A stretch of DNA of 64,000 bases from Cepaea nemoralis (GCA_014155875.1 JACEFZ010027113.1:279017-343016), one strand, 5' to 3'; numbered from the stretch's first letter, positions 33,336-46,569 are shown. Numbers and translations: made by a program. Notes: generated by a model not told the origin, from the sequence alone.

Positions 33336-33665
33336 CTATAATCAAAATATAATCAGGACACAGATTATCAGTGTGGGCGCCAGGGGTGTACACTCACTGT
33401 CAAATGATAGTCTAACCATGTCTAACAGGCTTACAGTTTCTATCTGGTGGTTTCTTTCCTCTCTCTGTCTCGGATCACACGAAATCTGGGACCCCGTTGT
33501 TCCGACTTGTTACTGTGGACTATCTTGCTACACTATTCGGACTAGAGATGACCAAAAGTTCCTCCTCAGACCAGTGACCTTCACCCTGACTTGGTACGGT
33601 TATCAATCCGAGCTTCGTTTGCACTCACATCTGCAGCAGACTCGAGCACTCAGATAAAGATCAAG
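33336..33665. other. no gene recognised
   Basis: A 158-codon open frame crosses 33181-33657, but its first half is SINE, so I do not treat it as a gene. Confidence 0.4.
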
Positions 33666-33667
33666 TT

Positions 33668-34082
33668 TTAACATACGGCTGCGAATTCTGGTCAGTTAGT
33701 AAACAGGCGAAAAAAGCATAGAAGCTTTGGAGATATAGTTATATAGAAGAATGCTGAAAATTCATTGGACAGCCAAAAGAGCAATCTGTACATTTTGAGG
33801 GAAGCTTTGTTGCAACGACAGCTTATTATAAACATCAGAAAAAATCAGGCATAATTTTTTAGCCACATTATATAAGAAGACAAAAACAGGAACATGTTGT
33901 GACAATCGGAACGATTTGTGGAAAGAGAGATAGAGGAAGACAGCGTGAGCACATTCTTGACAGTCTTGTGTCATGGCAGGGAAGGGAGTCAACACGTGAA
34001 GTGATATATGCCGACGGAGATGGCAATTTGTGGAGAAGTATGACCGCTCATGCCAACCCCCAAGGCACTGGATGATGATGAC
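33668..34082 (+). pseudogene. RTE-like LINE 3' end
   Basis: It encodes YGCEFWSVSKQAKKA, then TIGTICGKRDRGRQREHILD, SLVSWQGRESTREVI and DGNLWRSMTAHANPQGTG with the tgatgatgat tail. The R-G-R-Q-R-E..L-D-S-L block is diagnostic of RTE-like ends. Upstream frames are broken. Confidence 0.8.
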
Positions 34083-34787
34083 CACTGAGTGTTGCTCAAT
34101 TCTTGCCAAGCCTCTTGTGTTGCACCTGATCAGCTGTCTCAGTACGAGAAGATTACAAATGGTTTGTCTAAAGCTTATTACTCAGAAACTGAAAAAGTTA
34201 TAGGAAATACAATCACAAAAGAAAAACAAAGTAACACGGAATTGTCGGGCTCTTTGCTGTCATGAGTTTTTCATCGAATATATTGAAGGAAAAACAATAA
34301 CTTTCATCCTGTAATACACATTGGAGCCGCAAGCAGATGTTGTCAGCTTTATACTTCAAGTTTCCCAGTCCTTGCGTTGGTTTACTGTGGCTTAACTTTG
34401 TGTTGTCATTGTTCGTTGCTTCAATAGTCAACAATTGTCTGTTGTTATCCTTCATTGAAAATTCTAAACGATTGTTTTCAGAAATGCTTCCGTCACCTGG
34501 AAGGACTTAATCAAGCCAAGTTATATATTCGCTGGTGTTCACTGCTATTCTGAAGACTATATTTATTTGTTTGTCTGTCTGAATATCTGTATGTCTGTCT
34601 GTCCGTCCGTAGATCTGTCTGTGTTTCGTTCTCTGCCTCCGTGCATCTTTCCACCCACCAACCAATCATTGATTTCATCTATTCATTTTACCGCCAGCCC
34701 TTATACCTATCCGCTGGTTCTCTGCCTGCTGAATATCTGTCTATGTGTATAAGTCACTTCGTGTCTGTCTCTGCGTCCTTCCTATTA
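34083..34787. other. no gene; TCTG-rich microsatellite at 34566-34625
   Basis: Interrupted (TCTG)n. The remainder is unremarkable. Confidence 0.5.
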
Positions 34788-35655
34788 GGGGCATTCATTT
34801 GAAATCCGTTTGTGCCGCAACGCGCGTAATTGCGTACGTTGAACATGATCATGTCATAGTCCATGTGATAAGTACTGACCAATGAATAAAAGAGCACGTG
34901 CTTATCATCCCATGATGCATAGGTTCTGTTTCTGACCGTTGAGAAAATGGCCGGGTTGATCCAAAATGGTCCAAAGAAGCTCAAAGAGCGGTGATTCAGT
35001 TTCTTTCATTTGAAGGATGTCGACCAGTGGACATTCATCGAAGAATGCAGGCAGCGTACGGCAACAAATGTGTGTCGAAGACAACAGTGACAGACTGGGC
35101 ACGAATGTTTCGGAAAGGACGTCAGTTCACAACAGACCTTCGACGACCGGGTCAAGAGCATATTGTTGCAGCAGGGAAAAAAAAACATCGCCAAAATTGA
35201 TGCAGTTGTACAGATGAACCGTTGTCGAAGCATACATTCGCTAGCGAAAGAATTTGATGTATCAATTGGGACAATTCAAAAGGTCGTTTGTAAGAAACTG
35301 CAATATCGGAAGGTGTGTTCACAGTGGGTACCACGGATGTTGATTGACCACCATAAAGAGGAACGCATGGGATGGTGTTTGAACCACTTGCTGCGTTACA
35401 TAGTGGGGTGTGATGCATTTCTCTTCCGCATAGTAGCAGGCGATGAATCATGGTGTCACCACTTTGAGCCGAGCAGCATAAGAGAAAGCATGCAATGGAA
35501 GCATGCTGGATCACCAAAAGCCAAAAAATTCAAGTTACAGGTTTCCGCTGGTAAGGTTATGTTGAGCGCATTTTTTGACCATGAAGGGCTATTGGTGACC
35601 GACTTTAAAGAACCTGGTGTTAACATCAACTCTACTCACTACTTGAAAACTCACC
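34788..35655 (+). pseudogene. mariner transposase, truncated before the last catalytic Asp
   Basis: The N-terminal helix-turn-helix region reads AQRAVIQFLSFEGCRPVDIH and KTTVTDWARMFRKGRQFTTD. An A9 run at about 35177 shifts frame. Then come MNRCRSIHSLAKEFDVSIGT, the linker WVPRML, RIVAGDESWCHHFEPSS with the first catalytic Asp, and SAFFDHEGLLVTDF with the second. The sequence leaves the family after INSTHYLKT, so the third Asp and the 3' terminal repeat are gone. Insertion next to TA with ggggcattcatttgaaat as a possible 5' terminus. Confidence 0.88.
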
Positions 35656-35789
35656 CCAAGTGCTTTCTTGATTTGTTTATGGATTTTGCAACTAAGGTTG
35701 TGCCCAGTCTCACGCCACCCTCCCCATCCATCTTCATGTGAATGAATTGTAATGTACTGAACTGCATTAGGTTAATTAACATGTCTTCT

Positions 35790-36295
35790 CTTCATTGTAG
35801 GTCAGTACGGTACAGCACAACTACGAGAACACCGAGATTTCTATGATTTGAGTTAATACACTATAGTAAAAGTACTGAAGGCAGCAACATTAGTTAACCT
35901 AGAGTAGGTCAGTACAGTACAGTACAGCACAACCACAAGAACACCAACATTTTTGTGATTTAAGTTAACATACTATAATAAAAGTACTGAAGGCAGCAAC
36001 GTTAGTTAACCTAGAGTAGGTCAGTACAGTACAGCACAACTACAAGAACACCGAGATTTCTATGATTTGAGTTAATACTCTATAGTAAATGTACTGAAGG
36101 CAGCAACGTTAGTTAACCTAGAGTAGGTCAGTACAGTACAGTACAGCACAACCACAAGAACACCAACATTTTTGTGATTTAAGTTAACGTACTATAATAA
36201 AAGTACTGAAGGCAGCAACGTTAGTTAACCTAGAGTAGGTCAGTACAGTACATTACAGTACAACTACGAGAACACCAAGATTTTTGTGATTTGAG
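35790..36295 (+). repeat. dimeric minisatellite, units of 107-112 bp
   Basis: Copies share ctagagtaggtcagtacagt and gtactgaaggcagcaac. Two subtypes alternate: one with accgagatttctatgatttg, the other with accaacatttttgtgattta. Junctions lie near 35899, 36011, 36118 and 36230, making a 219-224-bp higher-order unit. Confidence 0.92.
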
Positions 36296-36299
36296 TTCG

Positions 36300-36560
36300 C
36301 ACACTTTGAACTCAAGCGTAGTATATAGATGTGCTACTCCCTCTAGTAGTTAGACTACTTTGGAGTGCACTGGACTGGTGTTTGCGTTGAGATTAGCTTT
36401 CCCTATTACCAGTGTCCTTCGTCATTTGGTGAAACTACTCCGACTTCTGAGGTATTTGTAATTTACGCCCCCAAGTCAGGGACGAGAAGTCAATATTTTG
36501 GTCCAAGTTTAAGAGAGAGAGAGCTCTTACCTATTCTGCCATGCTGACAGCTCTGTGATG
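36300..36560 (-). mobile_element. SINE-like repeat, family C
   Basis: It shares gattagctttccctattacc, agtgtccttcgtca and ggcagaataggtaagagc (minus) with the other two family C copies. Confidence 0.6.
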
Positions 36561-36589
36561 AAATATGTGAAGATTCACAACATCAAGTA

Positions 36590-37200
36590 CTGCGCCTGTC
36601 GTGAATGTGTGATTAAAAACTCCGCCTCAGAGCAAGCACGACAGGCGGCTTCTGAACGTCAGAAGTAGTCCTCCTTCCCCGAATGTTTCGGCCCTTTTAC
36701 CTTTTAGACACTCTCTGGGGGATGGGCCGCCCGGGTCATGACTCCAGGCGTTTTTCCCCTGCAGTGCGAGACGTTCCGTCGTTTGTTTTGACCTTGCGTT
36801 ATCCCGTGTTTGTCCCATAACTGCGAACAATGTCTGCTCCCAAGCCTCCCCTCCCTCGTGGAGGAGAGTCTTGTACACCTGGTACTTCGTGCCCTCACCA
36901 CATCCTAGCAGCTGTGGTCATGGGGAGCCAGCTTCTTCCTTGGCCATTGCCTTTGTTGCCTCCGTTAGTCCTCGTTGCCATATTCCTTTTTTGTGCCCCG
37001 TTTACGGCGCCGCACACTGAGAAGCCGTTTCTCTCTCTGGGTTCCTCGACCCCTCTCTGGGTCTCTGCTACGGAGTGCGGCTCTCATCATGGCATGGACT
37101 TCATCCGAGATTTGCCTGACTTAGCCACAGCTACTGTGTGCCGATTTGCCCAACTGAACAGTCCCGTCCTCAGATGAACTTCCATCTTTCAGAGAGGAAG
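36590..37200 (+). other. GC-rich island with one open frame (36839-37174), unassigned
   Basis: Base composition rises sharply against its neighbours. A + strand frame starting MSAPKPPLPRGGESC has a strongly hydrophobic middle (LPLLPPLVLVAIFLFCAPF) that could span a membrane, and ends at 37177 without a family motif. Nearby words (tctctctgggttcctc / cctctctgggtctctg) are locally duplicated. It could be part of a host gene, a CpG-rich promoter region or a relic; I cannot choose. Confidence 0.3.
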
Positions 37201-37375
37201 CTATAGAGTTGACACGAGACAGTACAAGTTCTAGAATTTAGTTGAGAGGTTGGTTTCTATGTTAGTTGCCCCGCAGTTACAGACATAAACGTTAACCATA
37301 TTGCTGCCGATACTTGAAAAAAGGGGGGGGGGGGTAAAATTATCCCAAATTGTGCAATATATTGTTTCTGTCTTA

Positions 37376-38689
<1,314 letters not shown>

Positions 38690-38945
38690 AGGCGTATTGT
38701 GTGTATGGTGTTGGTCCCATATTTCCATAGATCAATCGGCACCCTATGGGCTGATGTGGTCGATTGAGCCATATATCGGCGATATCACGCCGGCTGCCTT
38801 TACTTCCAAAGACATTTCTTGCTACAGATGTCTGGCTAGTCCATTTTAAAAAGTCCATCTCCATGCGAATTCGAACGCATAGCCACGGGGCCGACAGGCA
38901 AGCGCCTAGCTACAGCTCTTCCGTGGTTTTCCTTAACTGATTCAG
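38690..38945 (-). mobile_element. SINE family A
   Basis: The minus-strand head is gtagctaggcgcttgcctgt with a good B box gcgttcgaattcgc. The body includes cggcgtgatatcgccga-type text and ttggaagtaaaggcagcc. Confidence 0.7.
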
Positions 38946-39055
38946 TGCCTAACAAAGGGTATGTTTGAACCACACACGGTACACAATCGAATGAGCAAGT
39001 ATAATAATGTACATTTCCATTCACTGAGCATTGAAATTAAAAATGCTCTATCTAG

Positions 39056-40325
39056 CCAGGGGTCACCAAACTCTTTTCATGGCGGGCCGGATAACTGACA
39101 AAATGACAAGCGCGGGCTGCATACTCATTCTGTACAATACTTGCGCTGGTCTTCGTGGCGAAGGTCTTACGGACGCGGTTCGTAATCCCGTATACCCGCG
39201 TTCGAAACACAGTTGCGCGAGATTTGGCAGCAGACCGCGTCGCGCTTGATTTTTACGCTATGGTATGGGTGCCGGTCGTTCAGAAAGCAATGGCCAACTA
39301 CTGAACGTTAACATGCCAAGACATCAACAACAGCAAATAATGCTGGTGTTGACTGCAAACGTTCTGTAAAGGATATGCAACTAACTTTAACAATACTTGC
39401 AAGCCAGAACGAAAGCTCTGGGGAAAAAAGACGAAACATTAAGTTAATCATGGGTGAGTGGCGTGCAATGCACAAAAAACAATGACAACCAAGATATTTA
39501 TTTACTAAAAAACAATCTTATGAAAGAAGGCGACGTCAGCGAAAAATAAAGTTACATCAGACCTAGCGTGCACATAGTCGAATCTCACAAACTAAGCAGC
39601 AAAAAAGGTTAGTGAGATTTGTGAAACTGATATTTGGCTTCCAAGATATTATCAGTGCTTGGAATTGTTGCATCCAATCAAGAGAATTGCTTTCGAATGT
39701 TCATCCGTCAATCTCGTTTGATGTGGTGACTTCACGTACTTCATTTTTGAAAATGTTTGCTCACAGACATATGTTGTTCCAAACACTGATACCATACCAG
39801 CGGCAAATTTCGTCAGTTTCTGAAACTCAACATCAGGTAATCAGCGGTAGGATTCAACGTTTTCCTTTTTTGTGCTTCTCTTTCAACAAGTCATTTGCTT
39901 GCAAATCAATGAGCTCCAACTGTAGTTCAACTGGCACATCATCAAGGTTACAATCAAACGGATTCTGGAACAGAAGATTGTCACTCTCAATTCTGTCAAG
40001 ATCTGAAAATCTCTCCAAAAAATGCTTTTTCAAGTCACGAATAATTTTTTTTTCTCGGAAAATCGAGGCTGACATCTTCGGCGATTGTAGCGCAAAACTC
40101 GTTGAAACAGTGAAAATGAGAAAAGTTTTAGCCTTCCAGTTGTGCTTCAAACAATGACAGCTTTTTCCGAAATCCTTTGATAATTCTGTAGAGATCATAG
40201 ACGAGGTTATTCTTTCCCTGAAGTTTCAAATTCAGTTCATTCATGTGGGATGTGATAAAGTTGTGCTGCACTGTTTCGTCAAGCCTGTGGCTCAATACAT
40301 CTGATTTTCACAAGCATGTTTGTCG
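39056..40325 (-). pseudogene. hAT transposase relic (ZBED/SCAND3-like), C-terminal part
   Basis: The minus strand, with frameshifts, encodes SHMNELNLKLQGKNNLVYDL, then DDVPVELQLELIDLQANDLL and finally the hAT dimerisation segment KFAAGMVSVFGTTYVCEQTF plus KMKYVKSPHQTRLTDEH, with a stop at 39652-39654. The outer end at 39056 reads caggggtcaccaaact, a hAT-type terminal repeat, so it marks the element's 3' end; the 5' part is missing beyond 40325. In animals this family also includes domesticated genes, but the frameshifts argue against that here. Confidence 0.85.
39134..39400 (+). mobile_element. full SINE family B with target duplication, inside the hAT relic
   Basis: The element 39145-39389 has an A-box-like cgtggcgaaggtctta, a B box cgcgttcgaaac, and a body ending aaggatatgcaactaacttt. 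It is flanked by acaatacttgc (39134-39144 and 39390-39400), an exact 11-bp duplication. It fixes both ends of family B. Confidence 0.93.
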
Positions 40326-40439
40326 GGTTTGATTTCCCTAGTCTTTGACTGTCCCCAGTCTACCTATAGGGCAGCAGATTTGTGTCCCTCTTCGTCTGGT
40401 TCCTATCCTTTGACCTGTCCGAGATGGAAGGTCCTACCA

Positions 40440-41005
40440 GTAGCTGAGCTTATTTAATTTAATCTCATCTTATCTCATCTCAACTCATCTTGTTCTGCTT
40501 GTACCTTGCGGTGTCGAGGTGATGTATAAACGGCTGGAGATTGCCCGTTCATGGGCTTCATGTATCGAGATGCCCATGGACTCTGCTATTCCCTCTGTCC
40601 ATCGTTTACGTTATCGGTCTCTTCCTCTGCTTCCATTTGGTCTGTACATCATTGCTTGTTGTGGTATACTGTTAGCTGGTAACCTAGTTACATGGCCAAA
40701 CCATTTGACTTGCTGCCTTCTTATAAAATCTAGCGCTGCCATAACCCCCAATTTTTAGTCCTGATTTCATCATTTCTGATTACGTATCTTCTTGAAACAT
40801 TGAGTGTTCTTCTCAGGATTCTCATTTATGTTCTTGTGATTTTTGCTTTTCTCATTTTCTGTCAATGTCCAGGTTTGGCCTTGGTAGCATAGAGTTGGTA
40901 GGAAGATTGTTTTGTCGAGTTCTTTCTAAGTAACTATTCATACGTGTTTGTTTTTTAGTATTGGTGCCATATGTCCAATGAGTTAGTTTGCCTTATAGCG
41001 TCTAT
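40440..41005 (-). pseudogene. LINE 3' fragment with GAGAT-rich tail
   Basis: Minus strand: RRYVIRNDEIRTKNWG, then QQVKWFGHVTRLPANSIPQQ, AMMYRPNGSRGRDR and ESMGISIHEAHERA. This is a well-known LINE C-terminus pattern (K-W-F-G-H-V-x-R). The tail is a degenerate (GAGAT)n at 40455-40495. There are several stops. Confidence 0.75.
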
Positions 41006-41964
41006 TTTCGATCTTTTTTTTCTGATTTGCTCGACTATACTTCTTAGTTTTCCTACGAGCAGTATGAAAATCCCCCGCCGGCTAGCTAGGCCAGTTGCAG
41101 GTTTAGGACAAAAATCTGAAAAGGGGGAGTCCGTCCCCCTGGTGAGTCAGAGTCCCGTTGGTCCATAACCTCGCTGTCATGGTTTCCCGGTCTACACCAC
41201 AGGGAGTTGGGGTAGTTGCGCTACCGTCGGAATAGCTCTTATAATCATTGGAACACTGAGGACTCTCTACCACTTCAAAATGGAGACACAGCAGAGAGGA
41301 TTACTAGTGTTATATATTCACCAGAGCACAACAGCCACAGGTAGTCGTCGTTTGTACCTGCAGTCTGATCAAACGTCCAAGAAATGCTTCTTCTTCTACC
41401 TGACTTCCAATTCGTCTAAAGGACATCTTTTATGCCTTACACCTGTTAACATTTCGGATTTCCAATCTACGCTGTGTATTCCGAGGCGCTTCCCGACCCA
41501 GAGATCCGGTGAGTCGGGTGACTGAAACGAACTAGACATTTCTCAAACTTGACGCTGCCCTCATACCTACAATTCACACCGACCATTAAGGGGACATTGA
41601 CTCATTCTAGTGACCAGCTTCAACTTCGTCGTCTCCATCATTCCTCTTTCGAGGAGAATGCGTCACACTTTATTATACACCCCTAAGGTCAGTTTGTCCG
41701 GCTTCGGCCTGCATTCATGTAAGGTTTACTTCCTCTAGACAAATTATATCAATGGTCACGGGCTCTGTCTTTGGGTGGTTAGGTTTTTATTTCCGAACAA
41801 TTTTGCCTCGGCATGAAAATTGCTGCCTACTCTGTGCGATTTCAAATTGCCATTGGATTTTAACGTATACAATGGACATCATGTTTTTCGCTGTTATCTC
41901 AGAAGGCTGGGATCCGTTCTCGCTACCAAAGAGATCAGGGAACGTGTGATATTATTAAGTACCA
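41006..41964. other. no gene recognised
   Basis: A few moderately open frames without motifs; an 18-base word gggggagtccgtccccct (41123-41140) is near-palindromic. Confidence 0.35.
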
Positions 41965-42075
41965 ATGGTTACTGGGAAAATATCCCAGTCCCACGCTGAG
42001 GTCGAACCTTTTGACCCTGAGGTATATACGGTGACCTCTCTGCCACGGTGCCCTTGTTGGTGAGGACAGTAAATG
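41965..42075 (-). mobile_element. tRNA-like SINE fragment
   Basis: The minus strand gives gcaccgtggcagagaggtca as an A-box-like region and ggttcgacctcagc as a B-box-like region. Confidence 0.45.
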
Positions 42076-42184
42076 CTGTGTGGGCCGTATCTGCAACCTT
42101 TCCATGTGCGTTATTGGATGTAACTTCGCCTGAGTTGATTGGTTTGTATTCTGTACTACGCGAAGTTTGTTTTGTCACAGTGCC

Positions 42185-42611
42185 CCAGGTGCGAATAGTT
42201 CAAGGCTCAAGGATTATAAACATTCAGCTATTATTTTAGAAGTGCTTCATGTATAAATATTTCAGATGTTATAATTAGTTCAGCTGTTATAAATAGTTCA
42301 GCTATTATTTTAGAAGTACTTCAAGTGTGAAAATGTCATCTGTTATTAATAGTTTAGCTATTATTTTAAGGAGAGCTACTGGTGTGAAAATTTCAGCTGG
42401 TATAAATGGTTCAGCTATTATTTTAGTAGTGCTTCAAGTGTGAATATTTGACCTGTTATAAATAGTTCAGCTATTATTTTAGCCTTGCTCCAGGTGTGAA
42501 TAGCTCAAAGATTATAAATAGTTCAGCTATTATTTTAGAAGTGATTCAGGTATAAAATTTCAGCTGTTATAAATGGTTCAGCTATTATTTTAGATGATTT
42601 TAGATAGATAT
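42185..42611 (+). repeat. about 56-bp minisatellite, first block
   Basis: The unit contains tataaatagttcagctatta and ttttagaagtgcttcaggtg followed by tgaaaatttcagctgt. The same array resumes at 43396-43760 and 49490-49670. Every unit carries a TATAAATAG word. Confidence 0.92.
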
Positions 42612-43400
42612 TTTAGATGCAGATGACACAGTATTGGTGGCAGATAATTCAACAGACCTACAACAATTATTAGACGTTGTAGTAACAGAGAGTGCAAGGA
42701 AAGGACTCTCCTTGAATATCAAGAAAACAGTAACAATGGTAATATCAAAGAAAATGGTGACACCAAAATTTGACATAGAAATAGAAGGGAAAATCCTTAA
42801 CCAAGTTGATAATTTTAGATACCTAGGGGCATTTATAACATAAGATGGAAGATGTACAACAGAGATTAGGAGCAGAACAGGGCAGGCAAAAGCCGCATTT
42901 CAGAAAATGAAGAGTAGGCCTATCTTATGCAATAAGTCACTATCACTGAATGTAAGAAAGAGAGTGCTGAAATGCTATGTAGAACCAGTTTTGCTGTATG
43001 GCAGTGAATCTTGGAATGTAAATGAACAAATTAAGAAGAAATTAGAAGCAACAGAGATGTGGTTCCTGAGACGAATGTTGCGAATTCCTTGGACTGCCAG
43101 AGTAACTAACGACGACTGCCTGAAACAGGCTAATGAAACTAGAACACTATATACAACAATAAGACAGAGACAAACAGCTTTCCTCGGTCATGTGATGAGA
43201 AGAGAGGCTTTGGAGAACATCGTAACAACTGGAAAGATCGAGGGGAAGAGAGGCAGAGGTAGACCAAGAGAAGTGATGCTGGATGGATTGAGACGGTGGC
43301 ATGGAGGAATATCAGCAGGAGAGTTGATCCAGAAAACCAAAGACCGAGATCTATGGGGAGCCATGAACGCCTACGCCAGCCGGCACGGCACTTGATGATG
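42612..43400 (+). pseudogene. RTE-like LINE 3' part, the best-preserved copy
   Basis: From DADDTVLVADNSTDLQQLLD (catalytic ADD) the frame runs to DNFRYLGAFIT, meets one TAA at 42841, and continues in the same frame to 43395. Blocks: KRVLKCYVEPVLLYGSESWN, EMWFLRRMLRIPWTARVTND, RQTAFLGHVMRREALENIVT, KIEGKRGRGRPREVMLDGLR and a final YASRHGT stop followed by (TGA)n. The 5' part is absent, and it lies within the 56-bp array. It is the best reference for the other RTE scraps in the window. Confidence 0.9.
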
Positions 43401-43760
43401 ATGATTATTATTATTTTAGAAGTACTTCAAGTGTGAAAATGTCATCTGTTATTAATAGTTTAGCTATTATTTTAAGGAGGGCTACTGGTGTGAAAATTTC
43501 AGCTGGCATAAATGGTTCAGCTATTATTTTAGAAGTGCTTCAGGTGTGAGAATTTCAGCTGTTATAAATAGTTCAGCTATTAGCTTAGAAGTGCTGCAGA
43601 CGTGAAAAGCTCAAAGGTTGTAAATAGTTTAGCTCTTATAGTAGAAGTGCTCCAGGTGTCAACATTTCAGCTGTTATAAATAGTTCACCTGTTTATTTTT
43701 TAAAAAATTAGTGTGTCGAGTGTGAATATTTGAAATGCCATGATTAGTTTTACCATTGTT
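43396..43760 (+). repeat. 56-bp minisatellite, second block
   Basis: Its first 130 bases nearly repeat 42323-42455, including the same variant units (attaatagtttagctattat, aaggagggctactggtgtga), so a block duplication preceded or accompanied the LINE insertion. Confidence 0.9.
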
Positions 43761-43789
43761 TTGAAAAAGTTCAGCGCCATACAAGGGGC

Positions 43790-43915
43790 TTGTCTTTAAA
43801 CTTCCTGTGCGTTAACGGCTGGATAGTGGGTTCAATCCACACACCCGTCAATTGGACTTCCCTTTCAGAATGAAATGGCAAACTACTGAGTGTGAAATTG
43901 CCTGGAAAATCAACA
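43790..43915 (+). mobile_element. SINE family B fragment
   Basis: B-box-like gggttcaatcc, then atgaaatggcaaactactga and cctggaaaatcaaca, collinear with the family body. Confidence 0.65.
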
Positions 43916-43917
43916 TG

Positions 43918-44355
43918 CCTGTATGATGGGAGATGCCTTGAAGATATTAGAACAAGAATCATCATGGCGAAGGCAGCCTTTTGCAAGATGAAAAAAACAT
44001 ATTGACCTATAAAAAGATGTTAATTGCTACGAGAAAAGGAGTGTTGAGATGCTACATAGAGCCTGTACCTTTGTATGGATGTGAAGCGTGGACAATGAGC
44101 AGGAAAGCTGAAAAACATCTGATGGCTGTGCAAATGTGGTTTCTGATGATAATGCAAAGAATACCATGGACAGACAAAAAAACCATTGACCAAGTCCTAC
44201 AAGAAACAAATTAAAATCGTAAACTGATTAGGGAAATTAGACGTAGACAGTCACAATTTTTGGGTCACGTTATGAGAAGAAATAAATTGGAGAACTTGGT
44301 GACAACTGGCAAGATCGAGGGAAAGAGAACAAGGGAAGGGCAGAGAAGTAAATAC
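43918..44355 (+). pseudogene. RTE-like LINE 3' fragment, left half
   Basis: It encodes DGRCLEDIRTRIIMAKAAF, RKGVLRCYIEPVPLYGCEAW, AVQMWFLMIMQRIPWTDKKT, QFLGHVMRRNKLENLVTTG and KIEGKRTREGQRSKY. At that point it is cut by the LTR-like insert; the right half is 45934-46056. Two frame changes. Confidence 0.85.
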
Positions 44356-45933
44356 TGTCGCTTGTCGTCCCTGGGGAGACAGTGGATTCAACAAGCACAC
44401 CTGTTAATTATCCTTGTCTAGGGTTTCCTCTGCTGGTGGGCCTATTGCCGGACCTTTGTCTACAGACCCCCTTTTAGTCTTTTTATTCACTAGCTCTCTA
44501 TCTCTTACCCCATTACCATACCCCTCTTCACTTTCCTCCAGCGCATACCCACACAACAATGTCTTCTAATAAATATTGAATTAATTTATTAGATAAAATG
44601 TCTCAGGTGTGTGTGTGGAGTGTAAGTGCAAAGACATATGTGTTGTATTCTATCGTGTAGTGAGACAAGAGCGACAATCACAGATCTACATCAAAAGTCG
44701 CATCACATAACGGCCAGATTGTCTCACAACAGCACAGATTTGGAAGGTGCTCACCCGGTAAAATGTCTCTCTGAATGATGTTGCTGTCGTTATCATATCT
44801 CCTTGAAAATCGTTTTCACTTGAAAAAAACAGTATGTTCACCACAGTGTTTTATTTTTCGGTAACGTCTTTCAGGTTTATATATTCCATTAAAAAAAATA
44901 AAAGTTATTATCTTCATGTACTGTCCACACTTCGGAGATTTGACGGTACTATCATCTCTGAGTGAATTAGTAGTCACCACAATGTCTAATATATCACCGA
45001 CACACTGCGTTTAGGAATCCCCAGAATGTTCTGTTACTAATAACAAGTGTTCTGGCATGACAGCCTCTTCATTTTTAAGACAGTTCATATGCACAATATT
45101 GAGCTTCATATTTTGGTTTCTTTTTGAATATATGCTGCTGTCAGTCTTTTATCCTGACTGCCTTATATGTGTCCGTTATTTCTATAACTGTCTGACCTGT
45201 ATAGGTGATATATGCCTTCAATCTTGCCGATAGTTCTCACTGCATCTGACTATGGTCATTTCTTTCTAGTCATGAGTGTTGCTATTGTGGTTTTCAAAGG
45301 GAACCTTATTTACTAATTCCGGCCTAGAATTACACCACTTAATTCCATAAAGGAAAAGTGCGGGTCGACTTTACACAACCTAGACTTAGTGATATATATT
45401 CTATTTCGGCACTCAATCAAATCCACACCCGCCTATCGTAAAGGCCAACTTCAACTCCTTATTAAAACAGTAAATTCAGTTCAAATTTACTGGCTGGACT
45501 ACGTCACTTGTTTTGTTCTTAACCCTCAGCCTTTGTTCTCTTTCCGCGTTGATTGATCTCCGTACATCAGTACTGATCCCCGTCTTTAATAAAGACGATC
45601 TCCAGTTCCATCGTGTTTCTCCGTTAGATCAAAGGACCTCGTTCACAGCAGGTCCACGCGATCCAACTGTTTGATCCTGCTCCGAACTTCTCGGAGATAA
45701 ACGATGTTTCTGGGTCCCGATGATTCTCCGTCAGTCCGATACTGACTCTTGTCTTTGAACTTTCCCGGTATACAATTCTTCCGTTGGGCTTCGCTACCGT
45801 GTCCAATACGTACGACCCGTGTTTGAAGTCACGAGCGCTGTCTTTTTGAAAATTCCAGGACCGTCACTTATTCCCCCAATTGTTTCTGTCGTTTTCTCTA
45901 TCAGGATCGTCGCCTTCCAGCCATATCATGACA
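44356..45933. mobile_element. solo LTR-like insertion 1
   Basis: It begins TGTCGCTTGTCG and ends ATGACA, with an exact 5-bp duplication, aatac (44351-44355 and 45934-45938). The insertion point is proven by the related RTE copy at 23690, where the text runs through uninterrupted (gtaaatatctggatggctt). TG...CA ends and a 5-bp duplication point to an LTR retroelement. No coding frame is seen, so solo LTR is the simplest reading; orientation is not fixed. Confidence 0.85.
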
Positions 45934-46056
45934 AATACCTGGATGGCTTGACCATGTTATATGGTCGAGACAAGAATACTGAGCTGATTCACGATTCTGG
46001 TGATAGAGTGAGATGGCAAAACATAACCGCCCGCGCTTACCGGCATGGCACATGAT
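45934..46056 (+). pseudogene. RTE-like LINE 3' fragment, right half
   Basis: It continues after the insert: ctggatggcttgaccatgtt, then codons for DRVRWQNITARAYRHGT, a stop and the gatgattgtgatgat tail. The tail received the next insertion. Confidence 0.88.
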
Positions 46057-46378
46057 GATTGTGATGATCATCCTTTCTTTCTGCTTACGGCTGAGAGTCA
46101 GGATCGCCATCACATTACACAAAAACAGACATGACCAGCCCCTTGTATAGAAGACATAGTTGGCGCTGCTCGCAGTTTGCTGCCGCCATCACCCGCATCG
46201 CAGCCAAACCCAGGGTTGGAATTTGTTATCACCTGGTCTATGTGCTATGTAAAGGATACAGATCGAAGCTATGCGCATTATTCTTGTATGTACAAGAGAT
46301 ACAGCATGCAGGGCGATGCGCTACCTTCTTGATTTTCCAACCATTGAAGACAGAATACAAATTTGCAGAGCACGTGCC

Positions 46379-46496
46379 TGTAGCTTGTCGTCCCTGGGGG
46401 CAAGTGGATTCAACAAGCACACCTTTAAAATCCTTCTTATACTTTGGGACTATTGTCAGACCTTTGTCTACACTCCCCCGTTATGCCTTCTCATCA

Positions 46497-46569
<73 letters not shown>

